Of a stretch of DNA of 55,483 nt, positions 24,467-33,112 are shown one piece after another. Within the stretch, counting starts at the first letter, position 1, and each line of letters begins with the position of its first letter. Under the pieces are notes generated by a model that had not been told where the DNA came from, did no database searches, and was given only the letters and a program-made list of their open reading frames with translations. The position numbers and the translations under genes were made by a program. The stretch comes from Actinomycetota bacterium (GTDB lineage Bacteria; Actinomycetota; Thermoleophilia; Gaiellales; Gaiellaceae): NCBI GenBank assembly GCA_005888435.1, contig VAXO01000036.1:1-55483 (forward strand), in the 5' to 3' direction.

Positions 24467-26059
24467 TCAACCGGAGCCGACGCCGAGCGCGGCGCGCACT
24501 ATCCGGTCCTGCTCGCGCAGGTGCGCGGTCGGATAACCCTCGCTCGGGCTCGCACGCCAGGGACGCCCGACATACGACAGCGGCACCCCGGGCGCCTCGA
24601 GCCGATGGCGAATCGTCCGCCACGCACCCATGTTCTGCGGCTCCTCCTGCGCCCAAATCTCCTCTTCGAGGTTGGGATAGGAGCCGACGACGGCCGCATA
24701 GTCGTCGACCGGGAACGGGTACAGCTGCTCGAGTCGCGCGATCGCCACATTGCTCGCGGCGGCCCGCTGCGCGTGCCCGACGATGTCGTAGTACAGCTTC
24801 CCCGAGCAGAACACGAGCCGCGTGACCGCGTCGTGATCCGCCTTTGGATCGTCGATCACCGGACGGAACGAGCCCTCCGCGAGGTCGGACAGCGTCGACG
24901 ACGCCTGCTTCAGCCGCAGCAGCCCCTTCGGCGTCATGACGACGAGCGGGCGTCCCGCCGCGTCGAGCGCCTGGCGGCGGACGAGGTGGAAATACTGGGC
25001 GGACGTCGTGCAGTTCGCGACGCGGATGTTCTCCTGCGCTGCCAGCTGCAGGAAGCGCTCCAGGCGGGCGCTCGAGTGCTCCGGCCCATTTCCCTCGTAG
25101 CCGTGCGGCAACAGCAACGTCAGCCGCGTTGTCTCCCGCCACTTGGAGAGCCCGGCGACGATGAACTGGTCGATCACGATCTGCGCGCCGTTGACGAAGT
25201 CGCCGAACTGGGCCTCCCACAGCACGAGCGCCTCCGGAGCCGCGACGGAGTAGCCGTATTCGAAGCCGAGGCAGGCGTACTCCGACAGCGGCGAGTTATA
25301 GATCTCGCAGGAGGCCGTCTGGGCTTCGAGGTTCTGCAGGGGTGTGTACGTCTCGCCGGTGTTGACGTCGTGCAGCACGGCGTGGCGGTGGGAGAACGTG
25401 CCGCGCTCGCTGTCCTGTCCGGTCAGGCGGATCGGGATCCCCTCGACGAGCAGCGAGCCGAACGCAAGCGCCTCGGCCTGCCCCCAGTCGATTCCTCCCT
25501 CCTCGATCCATTGCAGCCGCCGCTCGAGCTGTCCCTTCAGCTTCGGATGCACCGCGAAGTGCTCCGGCACGCGCAGCAGCTCCTCGTTGAGCGAGCGGAG
25601 CCGGTCGGCGGCGACGGCGGTGACGACGGCGTCACCCGAGGAATACGGGATCCTGCCGTCCGCCGGCGGCGCCGTGCCGAAGGTGGCCTTCAGGGCCTCG
25701 TGGGCCTGCTTCAGCTGGCTCGTGACGGCGTCGACCAGCGTCGCCGCCTCGGCTTGCGTGACGACGCCCTCCTCGACGAGCTTGCGCGCGAACTGGTCGC
25801 GGGCCGTCGGATGCTCGGCGATCTGCTGCGCCATCAGCGGCTGCGTGTACGCGGCTTCGTCCTGCTCGTTGTGCCCGTGACGGCGGTAGCCGACGAGGTC
25901 GACGACGACGTCGCTCTCGAAGCGGCGGCGGAACGCGAGCGCGAGCCGGACGGCCGAGATTGCAGCTTCCGGGTCGTCGGCGTTCACGTGGATGATCGGG
26001 ATGTCGAAACCCTTCGCGAGGTCGCTCGAGTAGCGCGTCGAGCGCCCTTCGCTCGGATC
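24467..26059 (-). pseudogene. odhA: 2-oxoglutarate dehydrogenase E1, 3' part of frame-disrupted gene
   Basis: This frame encodes the last ~530 residues of a 2-oxoglutarate dehydrogenase E1: RSTRYSSDLAKGFDIPIIHV, YRRHGHNEQDEAAYTQPLM, EGIPIRLTGQDSERGTFSHR, LWEAQFGDFVNGAQIVIDQF, LLLPHGYEGNGPEHSSAR and the C-terminal EEPQNMGAW. It continues the 5' part (25984-27243) in a different frame; the switch is at 26059/26060. No own start codon with a ribosome binding site is obvious, so this is not a stand-alone gene. In an intact gene it would supply the second half of the ThDP-dependent E1 that decarboxylates 2-oxoglutarate in the TCA cycle. Confidence 0.88.
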
Positions 26060-27243
26060 TGCAGCGTGCCGCCGGTCGAGTAGCCGTCGAGCGCCGAGAG
26101 GTTGAGCGTCTCCGCGACCTCGCCCTGTCCGGGGAAGCTCGCGTCGCCGTGAATGAGTATCGGCAGCGCGACGCTCGGATCGTGCAGTCCGTAGCGCGTC
26201 GAGCGGTCGGTCTGCTCCGCGCGGGCGCGGCCCTCGACGACCGGGTCGACGGCCTCGAGGTGGCTCGGATTGGCCGCGAGGGTGACGGTGATCTCGCCGG
26301 CCGGCGTCGAGCGCGTCCCCTCCGCGCCGAGGTGGTACTTGACGTCGCCGGTGCCGCCTTCCTCCGTCGCGACGACCGCGTCGATCGTTCGCTCGCCCTC
26401 GAACTCCCGGATGATCGAGTCGTAGCCGAGCCCGAGCGTGTGCGCGAGCACGTTGAGCCGCCCGCGGTGCGCCATGCCGATCACGACCTCGTGCGCGCCG
26501 TTCTCGGCGGCGAGCTCGATCGCCTCGTCGAGCATCGGCACCATTACGTCGAGGCCCTCGATCGAGAACTGCTTCTGCCCGAGGAACGCGCGGCGAAGGT
26601 ATTGCTCGAACCCCTCGACGCGCGAGAGCGACGCCAGGAGCTCCTTCCGTTCGTCGGCCGTCAGCGGCCGGCGGTACTTGCCGGACTCGATCGCCTGCCG
26701 GAGCCACATGCGCTTCTCGTGGTCGGCGATGTGCTCGATCTCGTACGCGATCGTCCCGCAGTACGTGTCGTGCAGCCGTGGCAGCGTGTCGGCGAGCGTC
26801 TCGCCGGGGACATACAGACGTAGCACCGACGCCGGGACGCGCGCCTGCAGCTCCGGCGTGAGCTTCGGGATCAGGCGCTCGGGCTCGAGCGCGGGATCGC
26901 CCGGCGGCTCTGAGCCGAGCGGGTCCAACCGCGCCGCGAGATGGCCGTGCATACGGTGCGCCTTCACGAGCGCCATCGCGGCCGCGACGGCGCCGAGCAG
27001 CTCGTCGGTGACGGGCTGCGGCTCGGTTGGCGCCGGGGCAGGCGGAGGAGGCGCCGCCGTGCCGGCCTGGTGGCCGTTGCCGGCGAGCTCCAGCAGGCGG
27101 ACCAGCCCGGGATGCGTTGCGACGACGTCGCTCGAGCCGCTCTCGAACAGCTCGCGCCACTCGCTCGGGACCGCTTCGGGATTCTCGAGGTAATCCTCGA
27201 GGAGGTCGCGTGCGAAGCCCGCGTTCAGTCCGTCGACGTCCAC
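25984..27243 (-). pseudogene. odhA: 2-oxoglutarate dehydrogenase E1, 5' part of frame-disrupted gene
   Basis: The frame gives a normal E1 N-terminus (GLNAGFARDLLEDYLENPEA), a Pro/Ala linker (PPPPAPAPTEPQP), and the first ThDP half: MWLRQAIESGKYRRPL, VVIGMAHRGRLNVLAHTLG, DVKYHLG, LAANPSHLEAVDPVVEGRAR, HGDASFPGQGEVAETLNLS. It is normal up to GYSTGGTL. Then the frame is lost, and the residues ending at 25984 are meaningless. About 34 bases encoding the NNQxGFTT segment (ThDP/Mg2+ motif) are absent. GTG at 27243 is chosen for its AAAAAGGATGTA leader; TTG at 27273 is an alternative. There is no E2-like domain fusion of the mycobacterial Kgd type. Confidence 0.88.
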
Positions 27244-27306
27244 TACATCCTTTTTAGCAAGGCAGGCTCGCAACCATCCGCGAGGGCAGCTGAGATGCGG
27301 CTACGG

Positions 27307-28533
27307 CTAGCCGCTGACAAGGAGTACGAGAGTCTTCTTCGACTTCGCACCGAGCGCGTCCCGAGCCTCCACCGTCACGCGGAAGGACCCGGCCCCACGA
27401 GGAATTCCGGCGAGCGCCCCGAGCTGGGAAAGCACCATGCCCGGCGGGAGCTTCCCGCGAACGACCCGCCACTTCAGCGGCTGAACACCTCCCCGCGCTG
27501 CGAGCCTCGCGTGGTACGCACGTGCCACCGTGGCAGCCTTCAGACGCGGCGTCTTGATCACGAGTCTCGTGACGACGCGCATCGCGGCAGTCGTGCTCGC
27601 CACGCGCCCCTCGCTGTCTTTGGCAGTGACGACAAACTTGTAGCTCCCCGCCCTCCGAGGCGTTCCGTCGATCGTGCCTCTCGTCGCGTCGAGTGCGACG
27701 CCGGAGGGCAACGCGCCGGAGGACAGCGACCACGTGTAGGTGCCGCTTCCGCCGGTAGCCGTAAAGGTCTTTTCGAAGCGACTCCCGACCTCGCCTGTCG
27801 GCCCCGCTTGCGAGCCGAGCGGCGACTGCACGGCCACGGGCTGTCGTACGACAAGCGTGTACTCGTGGGTGGCGGGCGGACTGCCGTTCTGGAGGTCGGC
27901 TTGGACGACGAACCGAAAGCTGCCCTCGGCCGTCGGTGTGCCCGCGAGGAGCCCGTCTGCAGAGAGCGCCACGCCGGGCGGAAGCACGCCCGACTGCACC
28001 GACCACGCTGCGGGCATGTCGGAGCCCGTGGTGGGCGGGTTCAAGCTGACGAGCCGCCCCGCCGTCAACCTCTCGGAATACGGCTGGCCGACGGTGGCTG
28101 CCTTAGCAGCGGCGTTGACAATCACGGGCCCCGGGTCGATCGGAATGCTGAACTCGCGTTCGGATACATCGTCACGGGCGCACCATGAAGGCCCGCCTTG
28201 TGCGGCGGTCAGGTCGTGATTCCAGAGCCAGAAACGCGTGAGGCCGGTGCCTGTCGGGATGCCTGAGATGACACCGCTTTGAGACATGGAGAGGCCTGCC
28301 GGAAGCGCGCTGTTGACGATCTGTATCCAGATGTACGGAAAGCAGCCCGACGCCTCGTCGGTCGCGATCTCGACTTCGTACGGGACGCCCACGTACCCCG
28401 TCGGACAACGGAGCAGAGCGGGGTCACCCGGCGTCTCTCGACACGGGCCGTTATCGCCTTCAAAGTCCGCCGCTGATGCGCCGGGCACCGCGATCGCCGC
28501 CAGCGCACCGACGAGGCCGAGAGCGAATCGCAT
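27307..28533 (-). CDS. Secreted protein with about four putative Ig (He_PIG-like) repeats
   Basis: A 408-residue protein with a signal peptide (MRFALGLVGALAAIAVPGAS). About four ~85-residue repeats follow, each with the He_PIG pattern VGxPY ... LPxGLxxx..G.I.GxP..xGxxxFxV: for example GVLPPGVALSADGLLAGTPT and GALPSGVALDATRGTIDGTP. The first repeat carries extra Cys (CRETPGDPALLRCPTGY, WCARDD), probably disulphides. Such domains usually mediate adhesion or carbohydrate contact outside the cell. There is no anchor motif. ATG at 28533 is chosen because it gives a clean signal peptide. Confidence 0.85.
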   Translation of the reverse strand: MRFALGLVGALAAIAVPGASAADFEGDNGPCRETPGDPALLRCPTGYVGVPYEVEIATDEASGCFPYIWIQIVNSALPAGLSMSQSGVISGIPTGTGLTRFWLWNHDLTAAQGGPSWCARDDVSEREFSIPIDPGPVIVNAAAKAATVGQPYSERLTAGRLVSLNPPTTGSDMPAAWSVQSGVLPPGVALSADGLLAGTPTAEGSFRFVVQADLQNGSPPATHEYTLVVRQPVAVQSPLGSQAGPTGEVGSRFEKTFTATGGSGTYTWSLSSGALPSGVALDATRGTIDGTPRRAGSYKFVVTAKDSEGRVASTTAAMRVVTRLVIKTPRLKAATVARAYHARLAARGGVQPLKWRVVRGKLPPGMVLSQLGALAGIPRGAGSFRVTVEARDALGAKSKKTLVLLVSG

Positions 28534-28643
28534 TCGTCCGGTGCGTCTTGCGGCGAAGAGGCCCACGGGACGCGCCACGGTAGCAGGGGGAGCGGCTGGA
28601 GGCACCTGGCCGAACTTCGCCCGATGCGCCCGTAGCAACCGTG

Positions 28644-28904
28644 CTACCAGAGCGGCTTGCTCGTGATCACCGCGACAGCCATGCCGACTGCGAACGAGAC
28701 CGCGCCGATTGCGACCGCCCAAGTCGCCAGGCGCGTTGCGCGGCCGCCGATCCCTGCGGCGATCAGGGCGAGCACGATCGCGAGTGGGATCAGCCGCAGC
28801 GGCCGGTACGCGATGCCGGTGAGGCTGACGAAGATCGCGGCAGCCGCGAGGAACCCGGCGACGGTCTCCGCAGGGCGCGCGCGCTCGTACGAGGTCGAGC
28901 TCAC
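28644..28904 (-). CDS. Small three-helix membrane protein
   Basis: An 86-residue hydrophobic protein with predicted helices AGFLAAAAIFVSLTGIAY, LIPLAIVLALIAAGIGG and TWAVAIGAVSFAVGMAVAVI, separated by short Arg-containing loops. The GTG start overlaps the stop of the 79-aa gene by 4 bp (GTGA), so the two are translationally coupled. The pattern resembles DUF4190-like small membrane proteins, but I cannot assign it firmly. Confidence 0.7.
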   Translation of the reverse strand: MSSTSYERARPAETVAGFLAAAAIFVSLTGIAYRPLRLIPLAIVLALIAAGIGGRATRLATWAVAIGAVSFAVGMAVAVITSKPLW

Positions 28905-29140
28905 GTCCGCACCGCCGGCCCACGCGTCCGCTCGTACGTCCGAGTGGGACGCCCGTGCGGGCCGGGCCGGCGCGGCCGACGCCGCGGGCTCCAGGCCGGG
29001 GGCGGCCCGTCGTCGTTCACAACCAGCGTCGCGACCGGCTCCTCACGCCCCGGCTCGGACTTGACCGCCCAGTAGACGACCCAGCACAGGTAGAGGATGG
29101 GGATCTTCATGATCACCATCAACCAGATCAGCTCCCACAC
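28901..29140 (-). CDS. Small membrane-anchored protein, 79 aa
   Basis: One N-terminal hydrophobic helix (LIWLMVIMKIPILYLCWVVY) followed by a Pro/Arg-rich cytoplasmic-type tail (PAWSPRRRPRRPGPHGRPTR). GTG start. It is coupled by a 4-bp overlap to the three-helix protein downstream. No family is recognised. Confidence 0.65.
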   Translation of the reverse strand: MWELIWLMVIMKIPILYLCWVVYWAVKSEPGREEPVATLVVNDDGPPPAWSPRRRPRRPGPHGRPTRTYERTRGPAVRT

Positions 29141-29172
29141 GACGATTGCAGTCTACCCCCGGTTTTTCCCTC

Positions 29173-29811
29173 TCAACCGGCCACGGCGGCCTCCAGCTCG
29201 CCCCGCACGAGCTCGCGTCCCTCGGCGTCGTACTGGGTGACCTCGAGCGTCGCCCTGTCGCGCTCCAGATCGACCCCTCGCGTCGTCGCGACCCGTACCG
29301 GTAGGCCGGCGAGCACCTCGTAGAGCTCGACGTATCCGTTCTGCCGGACGCCGACCCAGCGGGCGCCCGCGACCGGGTCGACGAACGCGTACGCAAGCGG
29401 CCGACCACGCCGATCGCGGCAGATGACGTCGAGCCGGGGGTCGAGCAGGCGGCCGGCGTCGAGCTCCCCGAGAACGGTGCGGCACCAGGGCGCGCTCCGC
29501 TCGCCTGCGGGATCGATTCCGCCGTCGCAGGCGTAGACGACAGAGCCGTCGCGATTCGCGAAGGTGAGGCTCTGGCTGTCGACGCCGATCCGCTCGATCG
29601 CAGGCGCATCGGACGCGACGTCGGCCTCGTCAGCCGCGGCAAGACAGCCGTCGGCACGCCCGTCGAGGTCGAGCACGCGGCCGGAGGCGATCACGCCCGC
29701 GCCAACCGGGTGGAAATGCGCCGCCGGTCGTCCGTCGAGCAGGCGGGCGGGTGGACCGCCGCCGGCGTGGCACCCGGCGGCGGCCAGCGCGATGCCCGCC
29801 GCATAGGGCAT
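29173..29811 (-). CDS. Putative lipoprotein, third gene of a secreted-protein operon
   Basis: A 212-residue protein. The N-terminus MPYAAGIALAAAGCHAGGG carries a lipobox-like AAGC, predicting signal peptidase II processing and lipidation of the Cys. The mature part contains several Cys (CLAAADEAD, YACDGGIDPAG, WCRTVLGEL, VICRDRRG) and no recognisable enzyme motif. The ATG at 29811 overlaps the stop of the NlpC/P60-like gene as ATGA. With its two upstream neighbours it forms a coupled set of three exported proteins. Confidence 0.75.
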   Translation of the reverse strand: MPYAAGIALAAAGCHAGGGPPARLLDGRPAAHFHPVGAGVIASGRVLDLDGRADGCLAAADEADVASDAPAIERIGVDSQSLTFANRDGSVVYACDGGIDPAGERSAPWCRTVLGELDAGRLLDPRLDVICRDRRGRPLAYAFVDPVAGARWVGVRQNGYVELYEVLAGLPVRVATTRGVDLERDRATLEVTQYDAEGRELVRGELEAAVAG

Positions 29812-30419
29812 CAGCCGGTCCAGCCCCAACGCCCGACACCTCCGTACGCGGAGTCGCTGCGATACGTGCGGTAGAAGATGTTCGTCCCGCACGACTCGCA
29901 CTTCGCCTCCACGATCTGATCGCCGCCGTAGAGCGAGCGCACGAAAATCATCCCGATGTGCGTGCCGCTCGCGAACGCGTCCATGACGCCGGCGGTCGCC
30001 TTCGCGACGACGTGGTTGGGCGCGCCGTTCCCGTCGCGGAACGCAGCTGCGTCGTACGGTCCGTGCACGTTGCGCAGCGCACGCCAGTAGTAGCGACCGT
30101 CGCGCCACGTGTTGGTCGACTCGCGCCACGTCTTGAACGTGAGCCCGGAGCAGTCTCCGCCTTCGCCGTGCGTGCCCGTCTCCTGGGGAGGGTCGTTGGG
30201 GTAGGAGTCGACGTCGTCGTAGTTCCAGCAGCCGCCGCCCCACTGGTAGCCCTCGTAGCGGGCGGCGTTTGCGTAGTCCTGCGCCGCGTCGCGCGTCATC
30301 GTCGTCATGAACGTCGGGGAGTCGGCGGTGCAGTTGGCCCAGAAGCGGTGGTACGCCTGTGCGCCCGTCACACCGGACAGCGCAAAGCCGGCCACGGCCA
30401 TCGCCAGGAACGCTCTCAT
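29811..30419 (-). CDS. Secreted protein with an NlpC/P60-like DCSGL motif
   Basis: A 202-residue exported protein (signal MRAFLAMAVAGFALSGVTGA). It contains GGDCSGLTFKTWRES, with the catalytic-type Cys of NlpC/P60 cysteine peptidases, and SGTHIGMIFV, with a candidate catalytic His. The overall spacing is unusual, so peptidase activity on peptidoglycan or another peptide is likely but not certain. A second pair CESCGTNIF near the C-terminus may be a disulphide. Start ATG at 30419 overlaps the upstream stop (ATGA), and its own stop overlaps the lipoprotein start in the same way. Confidence 0.75.
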   Translation of the reverse strand: MRAFLAMAVAGFALSGVTGAQAYHRFWANCTADSPTFMTTMTRDAAQDYANAARYEGYQWGGGCWNYDDVDSYPNDPPQETGTHGEGGDCSGLTFKTWRESTNTWRDGRYYWRALRNVHGPYDAAAFRDGNGAPNHVVAKATAGVMDAFASGTHIGMIFVRSLYGGDQIVEAKCESCGTNIFYRTYRSDSAYGGVGRWGWTG

Positions 30420-31762
30420 TGCGGCACCTCCAGGTCGAAGCGGTCCACGAACGCACCGGTCTGCGTCGTGCGCAGCCGATAGAGACGCCCGCGCGAGAGA
30501 CGGAAGCGCGCGAGCGGCGCGGTCTCGGTCCAGGAGCCGGACGCGACCGAGAAGCGTTGGACGAGCCCACGGGATCCGAGGACGAGCACGACGAACTCGT
30601 CGCGTTCGTCGGTGTACGCGCGCATGACGACGACGAGGCCGTTGCCATGCGATTCGGCCAACTGGACCTCTCCGAGCGGCGTCTCGCTCGTAATGCGCCA
30701 CGCCTGCACCGATGCGTTGCCGCGGAGCTCGGCAAGGCGCAGCTCGCCCTCGCCCACGCGGTCGAGCAGGAGGGCGTGGCCGTTTGCGAGGTGCTTGGCC
30801 GTGTGCGCGCCGCGCTTCTGCCCCGCGCGGGACAGCGGCGCGCCGTCCTGAGCCACCGGCATCCACTGCTCGGACGGCTGCTGCAGCACGGTCGGGCCGC
30901 GGACGAGCTGCGCCCAGGTGCGATCGGCGAGCTTCTGGGCCCATCTCGGCGAGCCGTCGGCGCGAAAGCTTCGGAGCGTGCCGGCATCGTCGAGCACGTC
31001 GAAGCTGCCGTCGGGCTCGGCCGCGAAGTCGGCGAGGTCGAGTGCGCCGGCGAGCCGGACGTACTCGAGGCGACCGCGAGCCCAGCGCATCACCCGCCCG
31101 TTGACCGAGTCGAGCATGTCGACCGTGCCGTCGGGCTCGACGTCGAACGACGACGGCCCGCTGTAGCCGAGCTCGCGCGAGCCGACAAGTCCGACCTCGT
31201 CGGGCCTCGAGCCCCAGCCTGCCTCGGCCACGCGCGCGTCGGGATCGCGCACCGCACCGAAGAGGTGGCGGCCGAGCTCGACCGTCAGCGGTTCACGCAG
31301 CGGGAGGCTGACCTGCGGCGCGTCGGCGCCGCCGGACGGCAGCGAGACAGTTGCGCCCGTCGCTTCGTCCCGGAGCGTGGCGTAGTACGAGAAGCCGTCG
31401 CGCGAGTCGGCGATTTCGGCCGGCACGTCGAGGTAGTAGCGGCCGTCCCTCGACTCGTCGCCGCGTTGCAGCACGTACGCGCGAAACGGCCCGGACTGTC
31501 CCGCGCGCAGGTAGACGGTCCCCGAGCCGTCGCACGGCAGGCCGTCGGCCCGCGGTGTGCAGACCAGCCCGTAGCGCAACCTGATCGCCTCGCCGGGCAA
31601 GGTCAGGACGGCCGGTACGTGTGTGGCGTCGATCAGCACGGGACCGGCTGCGACGGGCGTCGGGCCGGCGGTCGAGACCGATGTGAGCACCACTCCCCCG
31701 ATGACACCTGCGGCGATCCCGGCTGCTCCCCCCGCGAGCGACCGGAAGCGTGGTCGACGCAT
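30416..31762 (-). CDS. Exported protein with beta-propeller-like repeats
   Basis: A 448-residue protein with an N-terminal signal or anchor (AGIAAGVIGGVVLTSVSTAG). Residues about 35-160 form a beta-rich module (YLRAGQSGPFRAYVLQRGDE). The second half has repeated short blades such as SFDVEPDGTVDMLDSVNGRV, then FAAEPDGSFDVLDDAGTLRS, consistent with a propeller. It is the first gene of the three-gene secreted operon, has a strong AGGAGGAA ribosome binding site, and is divergent from the sigma factor gene. No characterised homologue is recognised. Confidence 0.75.
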   Translation of the reverse strand: MRRPRFRSLAGGAAGIAAGVIGGVVLTSVSTAGPTPVAAGPVLIDATHVPAVLTLPGEAIRLRYGLVCTPRADGLPCDGSGTVYLRAGQSGPFRAYVLQRGDESRDGRYYLDVPAEIADSRDGFSYYATLRDEATGATVSLPSGGADAPQVSLPLREPLTVELGRHLFGAVRDPDARVAEAGWGSRPDEVGLVGSRELGYSGPSSFDVEPDGTVDMLDSVNGRVMRWARGRLEYVRLAGALDLADFAAEPDGSFDVLDDAGTLRSFRADGSPRWAQKLADRTWAQLVRGPTVLQQPSEQWMPVAQDGAPLSRAGQKRGAHTAKHLANGHALLLDRVGEGELRLAELRGNASVQAWRITSETPLGEVQLAESHGNGLVVVMRAYTDERDEFVVLVLGSRGLVQRFSVASGSWTETAPLARFRLSRGRLYRLRTTQTGAFVDRFDLEVPQ

Positions 31763-31886
31763 GGGATTCCTCCTGGTGGGATCGGAAACCACGGTACGGA
31801 GCCAACTCGCGCGGGTGTGAGACGTCTTTGTGATGAGAGTGTGAAACTGCGTTAGGCGAGCGGGCGGAAAGGGGAATACGCGCCGC

Positions 31887-32939
31887 ATGGCAGTGGTGGA
31901 CGAGCGACTCCAGGCGCTCCTGGAGCAGGGTGAGGAGCAGGGTTGCCTCAACCTCTCCGCCGTCAGCGAGTTCCTCCAAGAGGCGGAGCTGGACGAGGAG
32001 CAGACGACCGGCTTCTTCGAGCAGCTCGAGGAGCGGAACATCCCGCTGACCGACGACTGCGCCCGTCCCGACTCGGTCGAAGGCACGTACGTGAACGGCG
32101 ACCTCGCCGTCGCGACGACGGACGCGTTGCAGCTGTTCCTCAACGAGGCAGGCCGCTACAAGCTCCTGACGGCCGCAGAGGAGGTCGAGCTCGCGAAGCG
32201 GATCGAGCGTGGAGACAAAGAGGCGAAGGACCTGATGATCAACTCCAACCTTCGCTTGGTCGTGTCGATCGCGAAGAAGTACCAGGGCCACGGCATCTCG
32301 CTGCTCGACCTGATCCAGGAAGGCATCATCGGGCTGATCCGCGCGGTCGAGAAGTTCGACTGGCGCCGGGGCTACAAGTTCTCGACGTACGCGACCTGGT
32401 GGATCCGGCAGGCCGTGCAGCGCGGCGTCGCCAACAAGTCACGGACGATCCGCATTCCGGTTCACATCGTCGAGCGCGAGCAGAAGATCTCGCGCGCGGA
32501 GCGCGAGCTGACCGCGAAGCTCGAGCGTCCGCCGACGGATCACGAGATCGCGAACAAGACGAAGCTCTCGCTCAAGCACGTGAGGGAAGTGCGGGCGGCC
32601 GCGCGCGCGGTCACGTCACTGGACAAGCCTGTGGGAGCGGAGGGAGACACGAGCTTCGGCGACCTGATCGCCGGTGAGGACACCGAGCCGTCCGAGGAGG
32701 TGCATGTCAGCCTCGCCGAGCGCGCCGTCCGCCAGGCCGTGGACACGCTGCCCGAGCGCGAGCGCGAGATTGTGAAGCTCCGCTATGGGATGAACGGCGA
32801 CCGCGACCCGCAGTCGCTGGAGGAGATCGGGCGGTCGCTCGGGATCACCCGCGAGCGGGTGCGCCAGATCGAGGCGCAGGCGCTGGCGCGCCTCGCCGAG
32901 CGGCGAGAGGTCGCCGCGCTCGGCGAGAATGCGGCGTAG
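31887..32939 (+). CDS. RNA polymerase sigma factor, RpoD/sigma-70 group
   Basis: A 350-residue sigma factor. Region 1.2 begins [20 protein letters not shown]; region 2 contains [39 protein letters not shown] and [18 protein letters not shown]. Region 3 is [20 protein letters not shown]. Region 4 holds [17 protein letters not shown] and the [23 protein letters not shown]. The N-terminus (about 70 residues, [20 protein letters not shown]) is short compared with E. coli RpoD but contains a region-1.1-like helical part. It could be the primary sigma or a close group 2 paralogue. It recognises -35/-10 promoters such as the one at 41995-42023. Confidence 0.92.
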   Translation: MAVVDERLQALLEQGEEQGCLNLSAVSEFLQEAELDEEQTTGFFEQLEERNIPLTDDCARPDSVEGTYVNGDLAVATTDALQLFLNEAGRYKLLTAAEEVELAKRIERGDKEAKDLMINSNLRLVVSIAKKYQGHGISLLDLIQEGIIGLIRAVEKFDWRRGYKFSTYATWWIRQAVQRGVANKSRTIRIPVHIVEREQKISRAERELTAKLERPPTDHEIANKTKLSLKHVREVRAAARAVTSLDKPVGAEGDTSFGDLIAGEDTEPSEEVHVSLAERAVRQAVDTLPEREREIVKLRYGMNGDRDPQSLEEIGRSLGITRERVRQIEAQALARLAERREVAALGENAA

Positions 32940-32941
32940 AT

Positions 32942-33025
32942 GATCGACACGAGACCTCCTACGGCGCGTTCGTCCACGAGCCGGACGGGAACAACGTCGA
33001 GGCTGTCTGCCACCTCCCTGAGTAG
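32942..33025 (+). pseudogene. Remnant of a glyoxalase/VOC family gene (C-terminal end only)
   Basis: Immediately after the sigma stop, an uninterrupted frame reads YGAFVHEPDGNNVEAVCHLPE then TAG (32960-33025). This is the characteristic last strand of VOC/glyoxalase proteins (AFVxDPDGNNxEAVCH), where the Glu in NNVEAV is a metal ligand in the family. No N-terminal part or start codon exists upstream, since the sigma gene ends at 32939. It is therefore a truncated relic, suggesting deletion or rearrangement at this site. Confidence 0.8.
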
Positions 33026-33039
33026 AGGCAGTGAGGTGA

Positions 33040-33112
33040 TGGAGCCGACGGGACTCGAACCCGTGCCCTACTGGCTGCCAGCCAGTCGCTCTCCCAACTG
33101 AGCTACGGCCCC
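33040..33112 (-). tRNA. tRNA-Ala (anticodon GGC)
   Basis: The minus strand folds as a 73-nt cloverleaf. The acceptor stem is GGGGCCG paired with CGGCTCC, and it includes the G3-U70 pair that identifies tRNA-Ala. The D arm is GCTC..GAGC, the anticodon stem ACTGG/CCAGT with loop CTGGCAG (anticodon GGC), and the T arm CGGGTTCGAGTCCCG. The discriminator is A73. CCA is not encoded (TCA follows). The gene is uninterrupted. Its 5' half is also read as the last codons of the upstream nuclease frame. Confidence 0.96.

Noticed and set aside
24521-26083. Plus-strand open frame opposite odhA
   Set aside because: Charged low-complexity shadow; the minus strand gives unmistakable E1 motifs.
24467-27243. 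Two independent complete genes at odhA
   Set aside because: The two frames are halves of one E1 protein, the 3' half has no plausible start, and the conserved residues stop and resume exactly at the junction.
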